Assembly: GCA_050944855.1 (NCBI GenBank) | Contig: JBMNRU010000013.1 | Span: forward strand, 8,494-72,493 | DNA length: 64,000 bases | Direction of reading: 5' to 3' | Origin: Lactonifactor sp050944855 | Lineage (GTDB): Bacteria > Bacillota > Clostridia > Lachnospirales > Lachnospiraceae | Made by a program: the position numbers and the translations under genes | The notes under the pieces: model-generated | Told to the model about the DNA's origin: nothing | Databases searched by the model: none | The model's input: only the letters and a program-made list of their open reading frames with translations | Shown: piece after piece, positions 49,988 through 58,856 of the stretch | Layout of the letters: each line of letters begins with the position of its first letter | Position numbering within the stretch: position 1 is the first letter of the stretch

Positions 49988-52900
49988 TTACTCTTTATCT
50001 TTGATGTTTCCGTGAAGGGTCTGAAGGGATCTTACTTCCCCGTTTCCGTGTTCCTTCAGATAATGAATACCGCTTGCAGTAGCTTTGGCTGCCGCAACCG
50101 TAGTCATGTATGGAATCTTTGCCTTGATGGCTGCTTTACGCAGGTAACTGTCATCGTTTACGCTGTCTTTGCCAACCGGAGAGTTGACGATCAGGTCAAT
50201 CTTTCCGTTTGTGATTAAGTCCAGAATGTTCGGACGGCCTTCGGAAAGCTTTTTGACTTTTTCAGCAGGAATACCATTGCCTGTGATTTCTTCATAAGTA
50301 TGGCCGGTAGCGATGATAGAGAATCCATCTTCGTGCAGACTTTTCGCAACATCGATTACTTCTGCTCTGTCCTTACGGTTTACAGAAATTAATACGGTAC
50401 CGCTTAATGGAAGTTTGGAACCAACACCCTCCTGTGCTTTGTAGAAGGCTTCGCCGTAAGAATCGGACAGGCCCAGAACTTCTCCGGTGGAACGCATTTC
50501 CGGTCCCAGGATAGGGTCAACTTCCTGAAACATATTGAATGGGAAAGCAGCTTCCTTTACGCCATAGTATGGAATGTTCTGTTCTTTCAGTTCTGCAACC
50601 GGTGACGGACGTCCTGTCAGTTCGGAAGTAATGATGTCTGTAGCCAGAGGTACCATACGGATATTACATACCTTGGATACCAGAGGCACCGTACGGGATG
50701 CACGGGGATTGGCTTCCAGTACGTATACTTTGCCGTTTTCAATGGCATACTGCATGTTCATCAGACCTCTTACATGCATTTCCTCGGCAATCTTGCGGGT
50801 GTATTCTTTAATAGTTTCTACATTTTCCTTTGAAATGTGTACGGATGGAATGATGCATGCAGAGTCACCGGAATGTACGCCGGCCAGCTCAATGTGTTCC
50901 ATAACAGCAGGAACAAATGCATGTGTGCCGTCACTGATGGCATCTGCTTCACATTCTAATGCATGGTTCAGGAAACGGTCGATGAGGATCGGACGGTCAG
51001 GGGTAACACCAACAGCAGCCTTCATATAGCCTTCCATACTGGTATCATCGTATACCACTTCCATTCCGCGTCCGCCCAGTACATAAGATGGACGAACCAT
51101 AACCGGGTAACCGATTTCCTGTGCAATTTCCAGAGCTTCTTCCACGGTAGTAGCCATTCCGGATTCCGGCATTGGGATTTCCAGTTTTTCCATCATCTCA
51201 CGGAAGAGGTCACGGTCTTCTGCCAGGTCAATGACGGATGGAGAAGTACCTAAGATTTTCACGCCGTTTTTCTCCAGATCAGCTGCCAGGTTTAAAGGAG
51301 TCTGACCGCCGAACTGTGCGATCACGCCGACCGGTTGTTCCTTTTTGTAGATGCTTAATACATCTTCCAGAGTTAAAGGCTCAAAATACAGTTTATCGGA
51401 AGTATCGTAGTCAGTAGAAACCGTTTCCGGGTTACAGTTTACGATAATGGTTTCAAAACCTAATTTTTTCAAAGCAAGTGCTGCATGTACACAGCAATAA
51501 TCAAATTCGATACCCTGACCGATACGGTTAGGACCGCCGCCCAGGATCATAACTTTCGGTTTATCCGTTTTAACCGGGTTTTTATCCGGGGCATTGTAGG
51601 TAGAGTAGTAGTATGCGTTGTCCTGTGTTCCGCTTACATGTACACCTTCCCATGCTTCTTCAACACCCAGTGCAATTCGGCGATTTCGGATATCATCTTC
51701 CGGAATCTCAAGGATCTGGCTCAGATACTTGTCAGAGAACCCGTCTTTCTTGGCGGTGATCAGCAATTCATCGGCAGGCATATGCCCTTTGGATTTAAGA
51801 AGTGCTTCTTCTTCCTCTACCAGTTCCTTCATCTGTTCGATAAACCAGCATTTTACACTTGTGATTTCATGGATCTCTTCCACGGTAGCACCTTTTCGGA
51901 GTGCTTCATACATAACAAAATGACGTTCGCTGGATGGGGTGATCAGCATCTGCAGCAGCTGTTCTTTGGTTTTGGAATCAAAATCTTTGGCATGGCCCAG
52001 ACCGTAGCGTCCTGTTTCCAGAGAACGGATGGCTTTCTGGAATGCCTCTTTGTAGGTTTTTCCGATACTCATAACTTCGCCGACTGCACGCATCTGTGTT
52101 CCCAGTTTGTCTTCTACGTCTTTGAACTTTTCAAATGCCCAACGGGCAAATTTAATTACTACATAGTCCCCGTCCGGTACGTATTTATCCAATGTACCAT
52201 ATTTTCCGCAGGGAATATCTTTTAAGGTCAGACCTGTTGCCAGCATGGCAGATATCAGTGCGATGGGGAATCCCGTTGCTTTGGATGCAAGTGCGGAAGA
52301 ACGGGATGTTCTTGGATTGATCTCGATAACCACAATACGGTCAGAAACCGGATCGTGAGCAAACTGTACGTTAGTACCACCGATTACTTCGACGGATTCT
52401 ACGATTTTGTATGCCTGTTCCTGCAGACGTTTCTGACATTCCTCGGAGATTGTCAGCATAGGTGCGGAACAGAAAGAGTCGCCGGTGTGAACACCCAGCG
52501 GATCGATGTTTTCAATAAAACATACGGTGATCATGTTATTGTCTTTATCACGCACGATTTCCAGTTCCAATTCTTCCCAGCCCAGGATAGATTCTTCGAC
52601 CAGAACCTGTCCTACCAGACTGGCCTGAAGACCTCTGGCACATACCGTTTTCAATTCTTCTTTATTATATACCAGTCCGCCGCCGGCGCCGCCCATGGTA
52701 TACGCGGGACGAAGAACAACAGGGTAGCCCAGCTCATCCGCAATTTTCAGTGCCTCTTCCACGCTGTAGGCAACTTCGCTGCGGGCCATTTCAATTCCCA
52801 GTTTGTTCATGGATTTTTTGAATTCGATACGGTCTTCTCCACGTTCAATGGCATCAACCTGTACACCGATTACTTTTACCTGATATTTGTCCAGGACGCC

Positions 52901-53215
52901 GGTTTTAGCCAGCTCTGCACATAAGTTAAGTCCGGACTGGCCACCCAGGTTCGGCAGCAGCGCGTCAGGACGTTCTTTTGCAATGATCTGTTCCAGACGT
53001 TCTACATTCAGTGGTTCGATATAAGTAACGTCTGCTGTTTCCGGATCTGTCATGATAGTAGCAGGATTAGAATTAACCAGTACGATTTCATATCCCAGTT
53101 TGCGAAGCGCTTTGCATGCCTGGGTTCCGGAATAGTCAAATTCACAGGCCTGTCCGATGACAATAGGGCCTGAACCGATAATTAGTACTTTATGAATGTC
53201 TGTTCGCTGTGACAT
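49988..53215 (-). CDS. carB: Carbamoyl-phosphate synthase large subunit
   Basis: The ATG at 53215 with AGGAGG upstream gives 1075 residues. It has the duplicated ATP-grasp layout: IIGSGPIVIGQACEFDYSG at the N-terminus, MGGAGGGLVYN and EINPRTSRSSALASKATG in half one. GGGPNRIGQGIEFDYCCVHA and LEANPRASRTVPLVSK are in half two. The C-terminal about 130 residues form the MGS-like allosteric domain. It makes carbamoyl phosphate for pyrimidine and arginine synthesis. The glutaminase subunit gene carA is not next to it, which is unusual, so it must be supplied from elsewhere. A possible structured leader lies upstream. Confidence 0.97.
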   Translation of the reverse strand: MSQRTDIHKVLIIGSGPIVIGQACEFDYSGTQACKALRKLGYEIVLVNSNPATIMTDPETADVTYIEPLNVERLEQIIAKERPDALLPNLGGQSGLNLCAELAKTGVLDKYQVKVIGVQVDAIERGEDRIEFKKSMNKLGIEMARSEVAYSVEEALKIADELGYPVVLRPAYTMGGAGGGLVYNKEELKTVCARGLQASLVGQVLVEESILGWEELELEIVRDKDNNMITVCFIENIDPLGVHTGDSFCSAPMLTISEECQKRLQEQAYKIVESVEVIGGTNVQFAHDPVSDRIVVIEINPRTSRSSALASKATGFPIALISAMLATGLTLKDIPCGKYGTLDKYVPDGDYVVIKFARWAFEKFKDVEDKLGTQMRAVGEVMSIGKTYKEAFQKAIRSLETGRYGLGHAKDFDSKTKEQLLQMLITPSSERHFVMYEALRKGATVEEIHEITSVKCWFIEQMKELVEEEEALLKSKGHMPADELLITAKKDGFSDKYLSQILEIPEDDIRNRRIALGVEEAWEGVHVSGTQDNAYYYSTYNAPDKNPVKTDKPKVMILGGGPNRIGQGIEFDYCCVHAALALKKLGFETIIVNCNPETVSTDYDTSDKLYFEPLTLEDVLSIYKKEQPVGVIAQFGGQTPLNLAADLEKNGVKILGTSPSVIDLAEDRDLFREMMEKLEIPMPESGMATTVEEALEIAQEIGYPVMVRPSYVLGGRGMEVVYDDTSMEGYMKAAVGVTPDRPILIDRFLNHALECEADAISDGTHAFVPAVMEHIELAGVHSGDSACIIPSVHISKENVETIKEYTRKIAEEMHVRGLMNMQYAIENGKVYVLEANPRASRTVPLVSKVCNIRMVPLATDIITSELTGRPSPVAELKEQNIPYYGVKEAAFPFNMFQEVDPILGPEMRSTGEVLGLSDSYGEAFYKAQEGVGSKLPLSGTVLISVNRKDRAEVIDVAKSLHEDGFSIIATGHTYEEITGNGIPAEKVKKLSEGRPNILDLITNGKIDLIVNSPVGKDSVNDDSYLRKAAIKAKIPYMTTVAAAKATASGIHYLKEHGNGEVRSLQTLHGNIKDKE

Positions 53216-53311
53216 AGCTTGTCCTCCTGTTTCTGGATTAAAATTTCTCCCTTTCACTCATTATATAGGATATCACAAAAATAGAAAGGGTTAAAGTGAA
53301 TTTTTTTGTAG

Positions 53312-53340
53312 AAAAAAAGGCCCTGAGGACCTTTTTTTTA
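53312..53340. terminator. Symmetric hairpin with A and T runs upstream of carB
   Basis: AAAAAAAGG (53312-53320) and CCTTTTTTT (about 53330-53338) flank a small CC/GG-pairing loop. It works as a terminator in either direction. No gene ends here, so it is either an attenuator for carB or the end of a short untranslated RNA. Confidence 0.65.
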
Positions 53341-53488
53341 GTGCCAAAGTAATAAAAACAAAGCACAAACATAGAAAGTGGAAATATAAAAGGAAGAAAA
53401 GGGAATAGTCGGATCCATGATATTGCAAAAAAGTTACCGAGTGATAGGGAAAACATAGACGTGAACATAGACATGCTTTGTGTGGCAC
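53341..53488 (-). ncRNA. Candidate structured RNA or MITE-like element upstream of carB
   Basis: Long-range inverted repeats close a 148-bp segment: GTGCCA and ACAAAGCA (53341-53346, 53358-53365) with TGCTTTGT and TGGCAC (53474-53481, 53483-53488). A minus-strand promoter, TTGTTT (53524-53519) and TATACT (53502-53497), would start transcription at the base of this stem. A terminator-type hairpin ends it at 53312. This fits an attenuator-type leader for carB, a small RNA or a miniature transposable element. No known family was recognised. The rest of the 530-bp gap is AT-rich with promoters only. Confidence 0.4.
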
Positions 53489-53643
53489 CAATTAGTAGTA
53501 TAGCATAAAAAGTCGAATAAACAAGAGAGAAACGATGAATTATATGTCGAATTATGACGAAAATGCACGAATAGACAGAAAATTATAGAAAAGTTCTAAA
53601 AAATATGTCGGAGAATACAGAATAAAAATTTTTATGTTTTATA

Positions 53644-53672
53644 TTGCATTTTATTTTTGTTCCTGTTATATT
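53644..53672 (+). promoter_or_regulatory. Promoter of the ABC transporter/lipoyl operon
   Basis: TTGCAT (53644-53649) and TATATT (53667-53672) have 17-bp spacing. The leader of about 65 nt ends in GAGGAGGAAAT before the ATG at 53746. Confidence 0.65.
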
Positions 53673-53745
53673 TATAAATATAGAGCTAGATTTAATCTAA
53701 TAGATGTTTGCGAGTGGATAATATCAAAGATAATGAGGAGGAAAT

Positions 53746-54876
53746 ATGAAAAAGAGATGGATTGCCATGCTGTGCGCAGTGACCGTTGCTGTGGGTTTAC
53801 TGGCCGGCTGTGGAAATGGAACGCAAGAGGAAACTGCCGATACAGCACAGGAGACAGAAGAGGCAGCTGCGGAAGAAGAGACAGAAGAAGCGGCAGATGC
53901 AGAAGAGGCGGCAGAGCTAAAGGTTGCCATGTTAGGAGTGGATATTAAGACTGCATGTGTCATTCTGGCTGATGAACTGGGCTATTTTGAAGAAGAGGGT
54001 CTGGATGTAACGTTTGAGAAGGTATCTTCTTTGCCGGAAGGCCTGACTGCAGTCAGTCAGGGAAAACTGGACGTGCTGCCGTATGGCGCGATCCCCAGCT
54101 GCAGTTTTATTTCCCAGGGAACCGATGTTGTCATCATCGGCGGAACGATTTCCGAAGGAAGTGAGGCGATCGTTGCTGCGGGGCAGTCTGAAAATTATCA
54201 GACACTGGAGGACCTGGCAGGTAAAAAAATTGGCTGCTTTCGTATGGAAACCGGTCATATGGTTATGAAAGGTCTTCTTCGGGAAGCCAATATTGAAGCA
54301 GAATTCGTATATCTGGATTCTCAGGCATCGATCGGTGAGGCTGTGGCAAAAGGAGAAGTAGATCTGGGCTTTGTGAACAGTGGATACGGATATGTGGTAG
54401 AGCAGGGCGGTTCTGCTGAAGTTGCATTTCATGTAGGAGATTTCCAGGCAGATTTCCCATGCTGCAGACAGACAACGTCCCGTGCAGCGCTGGAGTCCAA
54501 GAAAGATGCTTTGGTGAAATATGAGATTGCAGAGCTGCGTGCCTATGAGGTATATTTAAATGACCATGAAACTACGATTCAGACGCTGGCTGCTTATTCC
54601 GGACAGGAAGAATCTTATGTGGAAGCCGTAATCTATGGAACGGAAGACTATGATCCGGCTATGATCATTTCTCTGGATCCGAATAAGAATAAGATGCAGG
54701 AATTCTATGAAGTGATGAAAGCAAACGGTGATATTGATGCAGAAACACCATATGATATCGCCGATTATATTGATACCAGCATTTATAAAGAAGCGCTGGA
54801 GACACTGCTTGAGAGAGACAGCAGCAACGAAGTTTACAGTCAGCTTCTGAGCGAATATGAGGTAAATAATAATTAA
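53746..54876 (+). CDS. ABC transporter substrate-binding lipoprotein (NMT1/SsuA-like)
   Basis: The 376-residue protein has a lipoprotein signal with the cysteine at residue 22 (GLLAGC) and a glutamate/alanine-rich linker (about 25-60). The SsuA/ThiY-type fold follows: VAMLGVDIKTACVILADELGYFEEEGLDVTFE at the start, then LDVLPYGAIPSCSF and LAGKKIGCF. Relatives bind nitrate, sulfonates, taurine or pyrimidine precursors. It begins an operon with ATPase and permease genes and then a lipoyl-carrier set, so the ligand may be a sulfur- or lipoate-related molecule. That is inference. Confidence 0.92.
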   Translation: MKKRWIAMLCAVTVAVGLLAGCGNGTQEETADTAQETEEAAAEEETEEAADAEEAAELKVAMLGVDIKTACVILADELGYFEEEGLDVTFEKVSSLPEGLTAVSQGKLDVLPYGAIPSCSFISQGTDVVIIGGTISEGSEAIVAAGQSENYQTLEDLAGKKIGCFRMETGHMVMKGLLREANIEAEFVYLDSQASIGEAVAKGEVDLGFVNSGYGYVVEQGGSAEVAFHVGDFQADFPCCRQTTSRAALESKKDALVKYEIAELRAYEVYLNDHETTIQTLAAYSGQEESYVEAVIYGTEDYDPAMIISLDPNKNKMQEFYEVMKANGDIDAETPYDIADYIDTSIYKEALETLLERDSSNEVYSQLLSEYEVNNN

Positions 54877-54890
54877 CAGGTGAAAATATT

Positions 54891-55631
54891 GTGAGCAAGC
54901 TGCGGATAGAAGACGTTTCCTATGCTTATGCACAGGAAGATGTACTAAAAAACATGAATCTGACAATCGAAGAAGGAGAGTTTCTGTGCATCCTGGGCCA
55001 TTCCGGCTGCGGGAAGAGTACCTTGCTGCATTTGCTGGCTGGATTGATCAAACCGCGCAAAGGGCAGATTTTAAAGGATGGGAAACCGCTTACGGGACCG
55101 GGAACCGACAGGGGAGTAGTTTTTCAGAACTACTCCCTGTTTCCGTGGATGACGGTAGAAAAGAATGTGATCTTTGCGGTGGAGAAGACAGGGCGCTTTA
55201 CCAAAGAAAAGTCCAGACAGCGGGCGCATGAATTTCTGACCCGGACGGAGATGGAAGAACACAAAAAGAAATATCCGTATCAGCTGTCCGGAGGCATGCG
55301 GCAGAGAACGGCCATAGCCAGAGCACTGGCCATGGATGCGGATATTTTGCTGCTGGATGAGCCGTTTGGCGCACTGGATACGAAAATCCGTGCAGAACTG
55401 CAGAGACTTTTGAAAGATCTGTGGAGTCGTGGAGAGAAGAAAACGGTCATATTTGTTACCCATGATCTGGAAGAGGCGATGATCCTGGCCAGCCGGATCG
55501 TGTTTATACGGGATGGAATGATAAAAGAGAGTATACCGATTCCGGAGGATATTAATCGATGCTGTCGTGACTGTCTGGATCAGGAAGCGTGCCGGGAGCT
55601 GAAAAATACGTTGACGAGGCTGTATGTATGA
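54891..55631 (+). CDS. ABC transporter ATPase (SsuB/TauB-like)
   Basis: A GTG start 14 bp after the binding-protein gene gives 246 residues. It has Walker A GHSGCGKST, Q-loop VVFQNYSLFPWMTV, signature LSGGMRQRTAIARAL, Walker B ILLLDEPFGALD and H-loop FVTHDLEEAM. The FPWMTV pattern is typical of nitrate/sulfonate/taurine importers. A short cysteine-containing tail (RCCRDCLDQEAC, from about residue 222) follows the usual domain. Its stop overlaps the permease start. Confidence 0.95.
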   Translation: MSKLRIEDVSYAYAQEDVLKNMNLTIEEGEFLCILGHSGCGKSTLLHLLAGLIKPRKGQILKDGKPLTGPGTDRGVVFQNYSLFPWMTVEKNVIFAVEKTGRFTKEKSRQRAHEFLTRTEMEEHKKKYPYQLSGGMRQRTAIARALAMDADILLLDEPFGALDTKIRAELQRLLKDLWSRGEKKTVIFVTHDLEEAMILASRIVFIRDGMIKESIPIPEDINRCCRDCLDQEACRELKNTLTRLYV

Positions 55632-56539
55632 AAAAGAAAGTTACTTTGATTGTTAGTCATATATTGTTGATTGTATTAATCATTACTATATTTCTTCCGG
55701 GTGAGAAGGCTGTGAAAAGTCCGGCGGCTATGCTGGCGGGCATGGCTTTGATAGAAGCCTTTTATCTCTCCCGTTTTTTGAAAAAGACAGGGGATAAGGT
55801 GGCCGCTTCGGATATTATGGTCATTGTGTGGGGCTTTTTGCTGATCTGGGAAATTATGGTCACGAAATTAAATCGGATGCACCCGGTTTTGGTTCCGGCT
55901 CCAGAAAATGTATTTCATGTATTTCGGGAGCAATATGCGGTTTTGCTGAGTGGAGTCTTTTCTTCTTTGCAATTGCTCTTTATCGGGGTGGTAACCGGTC
56001 TGGTACTGGGCAGTCTTTTTGGATTGATCTGCGGTTGGATTCCCAGACTGAAGCATGTATTTTATCCCATCGCTAATGTGCTGGCGCCCATTCCCTCCAT
56101 TGTATTTGCACCGTACGTCATTGCGATTATGCCTACCTTTCGCAGTGCATCGGCAGTTGTGGTAATTCTGGGTGTGTTCTGGCCGGCATTTTTGAATATG
56201 ATCATAAGAGTCAATGCGATCGAGAAGAATATCCTGGATTCGGCAAGGGCACTGAACCTGGGAACCGGAGCCATGATTTTTCAGATTTTGCTTCCCTATG
56301 CGCTGCCGGGCGTGATCAATGGTCTGAAAGTTACCATGACGACAGCCGTCATGATGCTTACTTTTGCGGAGATGATGGGTGCCACGAGCGGAATGGGATA
56401 TTATATTGTAAATTATAACACGTATGGTAATTATACAAACGTGGTTGCCGGTATTGCAGTGGTAGGGATTGTAGTGACCGTGCTGAATAAGCTGGTGGTC
56501 TGGATCCAGAAGAAAACCATTCGCTGGCAGCCGTATTAA
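55628..56539 (+). CDS. ABC transporter permease (SsuC/TauC-like)
   Basis: The ATG at 55628 overlaps the ATPase stop (ATGA). The 303-residue protein has about seven to eight membrane helices, two more than the minimal SsuC plan at the N-terminus. The coupling motif region reads NILDSARALNLGTGAMIFQILLP (EAA-loop position), then YALPGVINGLKVTMTTAV. It completes the importer begun at 53746. The DUF5714-like gene follows 13 bp later, so transporter and enzymes are probably expressed together. Confidence 0.94.
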   Translation: MKKKVTLIVSHILLIVLIITIFLPGEKAVKSPAAMLAGMALIEAFYLSRFLKKTGDKVAASDIMVIVWGFLLIWEIMVTKLNRMHPVLVPAPENVFHVFREQYAVLLSGVFSSLQLLFIGVVTGLVLGSLFGLICGWIPRLKHVFYPIANVLAPIPSIVFAPYVIAIMPTFRSASAVVVILGVFWPAFLNMIIRVNAIEKNILDSARALNLGTGAMIFQILLPYALPGVINGLKVTMTTAVMMLTFAEMMGATSGMGYYIVNYNTYGNYTNVVAGIAVVGIVVTVLNKLVVWIQKKTIRWQPY

Positions 56540-56552
56540 AGGAGGAAAGGTT

Positions 56553-57146
56553 ATGGCAGCTGATTTACAGGCGTTAGAGATTTATTATGAGAAGACAAAA
56601 GAGTATTGTCTGCAGTATTTCAGAGAGGATCAGAATAAGAATATCTGGGAAATGCTGGAGGATCTGATGGATATGGAAGGACTGCCCATGCATTGTCCGC
56701 CCCATCATTTTATGATTCCCGCTGTTCTTCTTACGGTTTGTCATAAAGCAGAAGGAGACTCGGAAGAAATTTTAAAGGAAAATCTGGAAGAGGCAGATAA
56801 ACGTGCCCACAACATACTTCCCGGTTTTTGCGGATGGTACGGAAACTGTGGTGCCGCGGTAGGATGCGGGATTTTTCTGAGTATTTTTACCGAAACGAAT
56901 CCTCACAGCGTGGGGGAAGGCTGGTCCTGGTGCAATAAGATCACAGCCCGTGCGCTGACGGATATTGCCGAGATTGAGGGTCCGCGCTGCTGTAAACGGA
57001 ATACTTATCTGGCTCTGGCATCCGCCAGAGATTCCATTGAAGAATATCTGGATATCGTTTTAGACAAGCCGGAAAAAGTTCAATGTAAATATTTTGAAAA
57101 AAATAAAGATTGTAAAGGAAAAAAATGTCCTTTTTTCCCCAATTAG
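56553..57146 (+). CDS. Cysteine-rich DUF5714-like protein
   Basis: The 197-residue protein has twelve cysteines (19, 48, 63, 93, 99, 105, 127, 146, 147, 178, 187, 192). Striking motifs are MHCPPHHFMIP near residue 46, GFCGWYGNCGAAVGCGIF at 91-108, GPRCCKR at 143-149, and a C-terminal CKYFEKNKDCKGKKCPF. The pattern suggests metal or Fe-S binding and reactive thiols. I associate it with the uncharacterised DUF5714 family from memory; no function is known to me. It lies between a sulfonate-type importer and lipoyl proteins, so it is the best candidate for the catalytic partner of the lipoyl carrier (inference). Confidence 0.75.
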   Translation: MAADLQALEIYYEKTKEYCLQYFREDQNKNIWEMLEDLMDMEGLPMHCPPHHFMIPAVLLTVCHKAEGDSEEILKENLEEADKRAHNILPGFCGWYGNCGAAVGCGIFLSIFTETNPHSVGEGWSWCNKITARALTDIAEIEGPRCCKRNTYLALASARDSIEEYLDIVLDKPEKVQCKYFEKNKDCKGKKCPFFPN

Positions 57147-57167
57147 TGGTATGATAAGGAGAGAAGC

Positions 57168-57476
57168 ATGGAACGAGTAGAAATACATGTACCTGAGCGC
57201 CTTTGGCCAAAGAAAGACCCTGCTAAGGATTGTCCCTGCCAGAAAAGAGAAATGGTTCTGAAGAGAAAACAGGGGATCTTGAAATGGCTGAAACACCCTG
57301 GCGATTTAGTCAAAGCGGGGGAGCCGATCTGTGAAGCAGAGGTAGAGAAAAAAGTATTCGAATTTCCAGCTCCCTGTGATGGGATTCTGGTAGAATGTTG
57401 TATTGAAAATGAAGGTGAGTTCAAATATAAGGACGTTCTGGGGTATATAGAAAAAGAGATAGAAACAGCGGGCTGA
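57168..57476 (+). CDS. Stand-alone lipoyl-domain carrier protein
   Basis: This 102-residue protein is a short cysteine-rich N-terminus (DCPCQ, C22 and C24) followed by one lipoyl/biotinyl domain (about 30-98). WLKHPGDLVKAGEPICE and the AEVEKKVFEFPAP hairpin match E2-type lipoyl domains, and K61 occupies the lipoyl-lysine position. PCDGILVECCIENEGEF follows in the usual place. It has no catalytic or subunit-binding domain and is not full-length GcvH. The Lpd and lipoate-ligase genes directly downstream strongly suggest that it is lipoylated and reoxidised or reduced as a mobile dithiol arm. Confidence 0.9.
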   Translation: MERVEIHVPERLWPKKDPAKDCPCQKREMVLKRKQGILKWLKHPGDLVKAGEPICEAEVEKKVFEFPAPCDGILVECCIENEGEFKYKDVLGYIEKEIETAG

Positions 57477-57515
57477 TGATCGGATAGCCCGCAGTAAAAT
57501 GGGGGCATTTTGTAA

Positions 57516-58856
57516 ATGGAGAGTCATCAGCATATTATCATCATCGGCGGAGGGGTCGGCGGTTATACGGCGGCCCTTGAAGCATGTCATAAAGGATGGC
57601 AGGTTACGCTGATTGAAAAAGATAAATGGGGAGGTACCTGTCTGCAGAGAGGGTGCGTTCCCATGAAGTTTTTATTGGAACAGGTGCATAATAGAAGAGA
57701 AAAGGATTTATCTGCGTGGCAGCAGGAGAAGGAGGATCTTCTTTTAGAGCAGACCTATGGTCTGCAGTACCGTTTGGAAAAGGCTCAGATCCATCTGATT
57801 CATGGAACCGGTCAGGTAGTAAAGGCCGCGGATGAGGTGGTTGTAGAGGTTGCTGCGGATGACGGCAGCAAACAGACAATAGCAGGAGATTATCTGGTGC
57901 TGGCTACGGGGGCACATACCGCGGTTCCGGAGATTTTTAGGCCGTATCAATCCCGGCTGTGGGATGTAACAGATGTTCTGGAAGCAAAAACCTTGCCTGA
58001 GAGCATGGTGATTGTGGGGGCAGGAGTCAGCGGCGTAGAATGTGCGGAATATCTGGCGTCTTTGGGAGTTGGGGTGCACCTGATAGAAAGAGCGGAGCAG
58101 ATTCTTCCCGGTTGGGATACCGATGTGGCAGAGGCGGTAATGGATTATCTGGAAGAAGAGATGGATATCTGCTGTTATACGGGATGCAATGTTATGCGGA
58201 TCGATCTTATAGATCAGGGGTATCAGCTGACGTTGGATGCGAAAGCCGGAGCGGTCACAACTGTGGAGGGAGAGAGCATTCTGATCTGTACCGGAAAAGA
58301 GGGCAATATATCCGGAATGGGACTGGAAACGCTGGGAATTTTGGATGAATCTTGTCAGAAGATTCCGGTAAATGCACAGCAGCAGACAGTAAATCCCCGC
58401 ATTTATGCCGTGGGAGACTGTACTTTGCAAAGCATGACTGCCCATGGCGCCGCATGGGAGGCCAGGCAGGCAGTCTGCCATATGACAGGAGGGAAAACAG
58501 CCCCGCCCCATTCGGTGTCCGCATTTTTATCTCTTCATCCGCCGGCATGCAAGGCCGGGATGACCAAAGAAGAAGCGGAGAAAAAAGGGCTGTGTGTCCG
58601 TACCGGAACCACTCCCCTTTACGGCAATGGCAAAGCAGCTATTTTGCAGCAGACTTATGGAATGATAAAGATTGTGGCAGATAAAACCACAGGACAGATT
58701 TTGGGATTTCATATGTATGGCCCGTTTGCAGATGAACTGCTGAGTCTGGGCAGTTTTATGATTGAACAGAAAAGTACGGTTGAGCAGGTAAAGGCTATGG
58801 CATTTCCTCACCCTACCGTAGGAGAGTATATACAGGAGGCGATAGAAAAACTATGA
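57516..58856 (+). CDS. Dihydrolipoamide dehydrogenase-like flavoprotein
   Basis: The 446-residue protein has the FAD motif IIIIGGGVGGYTAALEA (from residue 7). The redox disulfide is GGTCLQRGCVPMK (C42, C47), the NAD site VIVGAGVSGVECAEYLASLG, and the second FAD loop IYAVGDC. HPTVGEYIQEA near the C-terminus supplies the His-Glu pair of the partner active site. VPMK instead of IPSK is a small deviation from Lpd. It would exchange electrons between NAD(H) and the lipoyl protein encoded 40 bp upstream. The last bases overlap the lipoate ligase start. Confidence 0.93.
   Translation: MESHQHIIIIGGGVGGYTAALEACHKGWQVTLIEKDKWGGTCLQRGCVPMKFLLEQVHNRREKDLSAWQQEKEDLLLEQTYGLQYRLEKAQIHLIHGTGQVVKAADEVVVEVAADDGSKQTIAGDYLVLATGAHTAVPEIFRPYQSRLWDVTDVLEAKTLPESMVIVGAGVSGVECAEYLASLGVGVHLIERAEQILPGWDTDVAEAVMDYLEEEMDICCYTGCNVMRIDLIDQGYQLTLDAKAGAVTTVEGESILICTGKEGNISGMGLETLGILDESCQKIPVNAQQQTVNPRIYAVGDCTLQSMTAHGAAWEARQAVCHMTGGKTAPPHSVSAFLSLHPPACKAGMTKEEAEKKGLCVRTGTTPLYGNGKAAILQQTYGMIKIVADKTTGQILGFHMYGPFADELLSLGSFMIEQKSTVEQVKAMAFPHPTVGEYIQEAIEKL

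Noticed and set aside
53238..53474. 78-residue hydrophobic frame upstream of carB
   Set aside because: It crosses the terminator-like hairpin and overlaps the inverted repeats, and no ribosome binding site precedes it.
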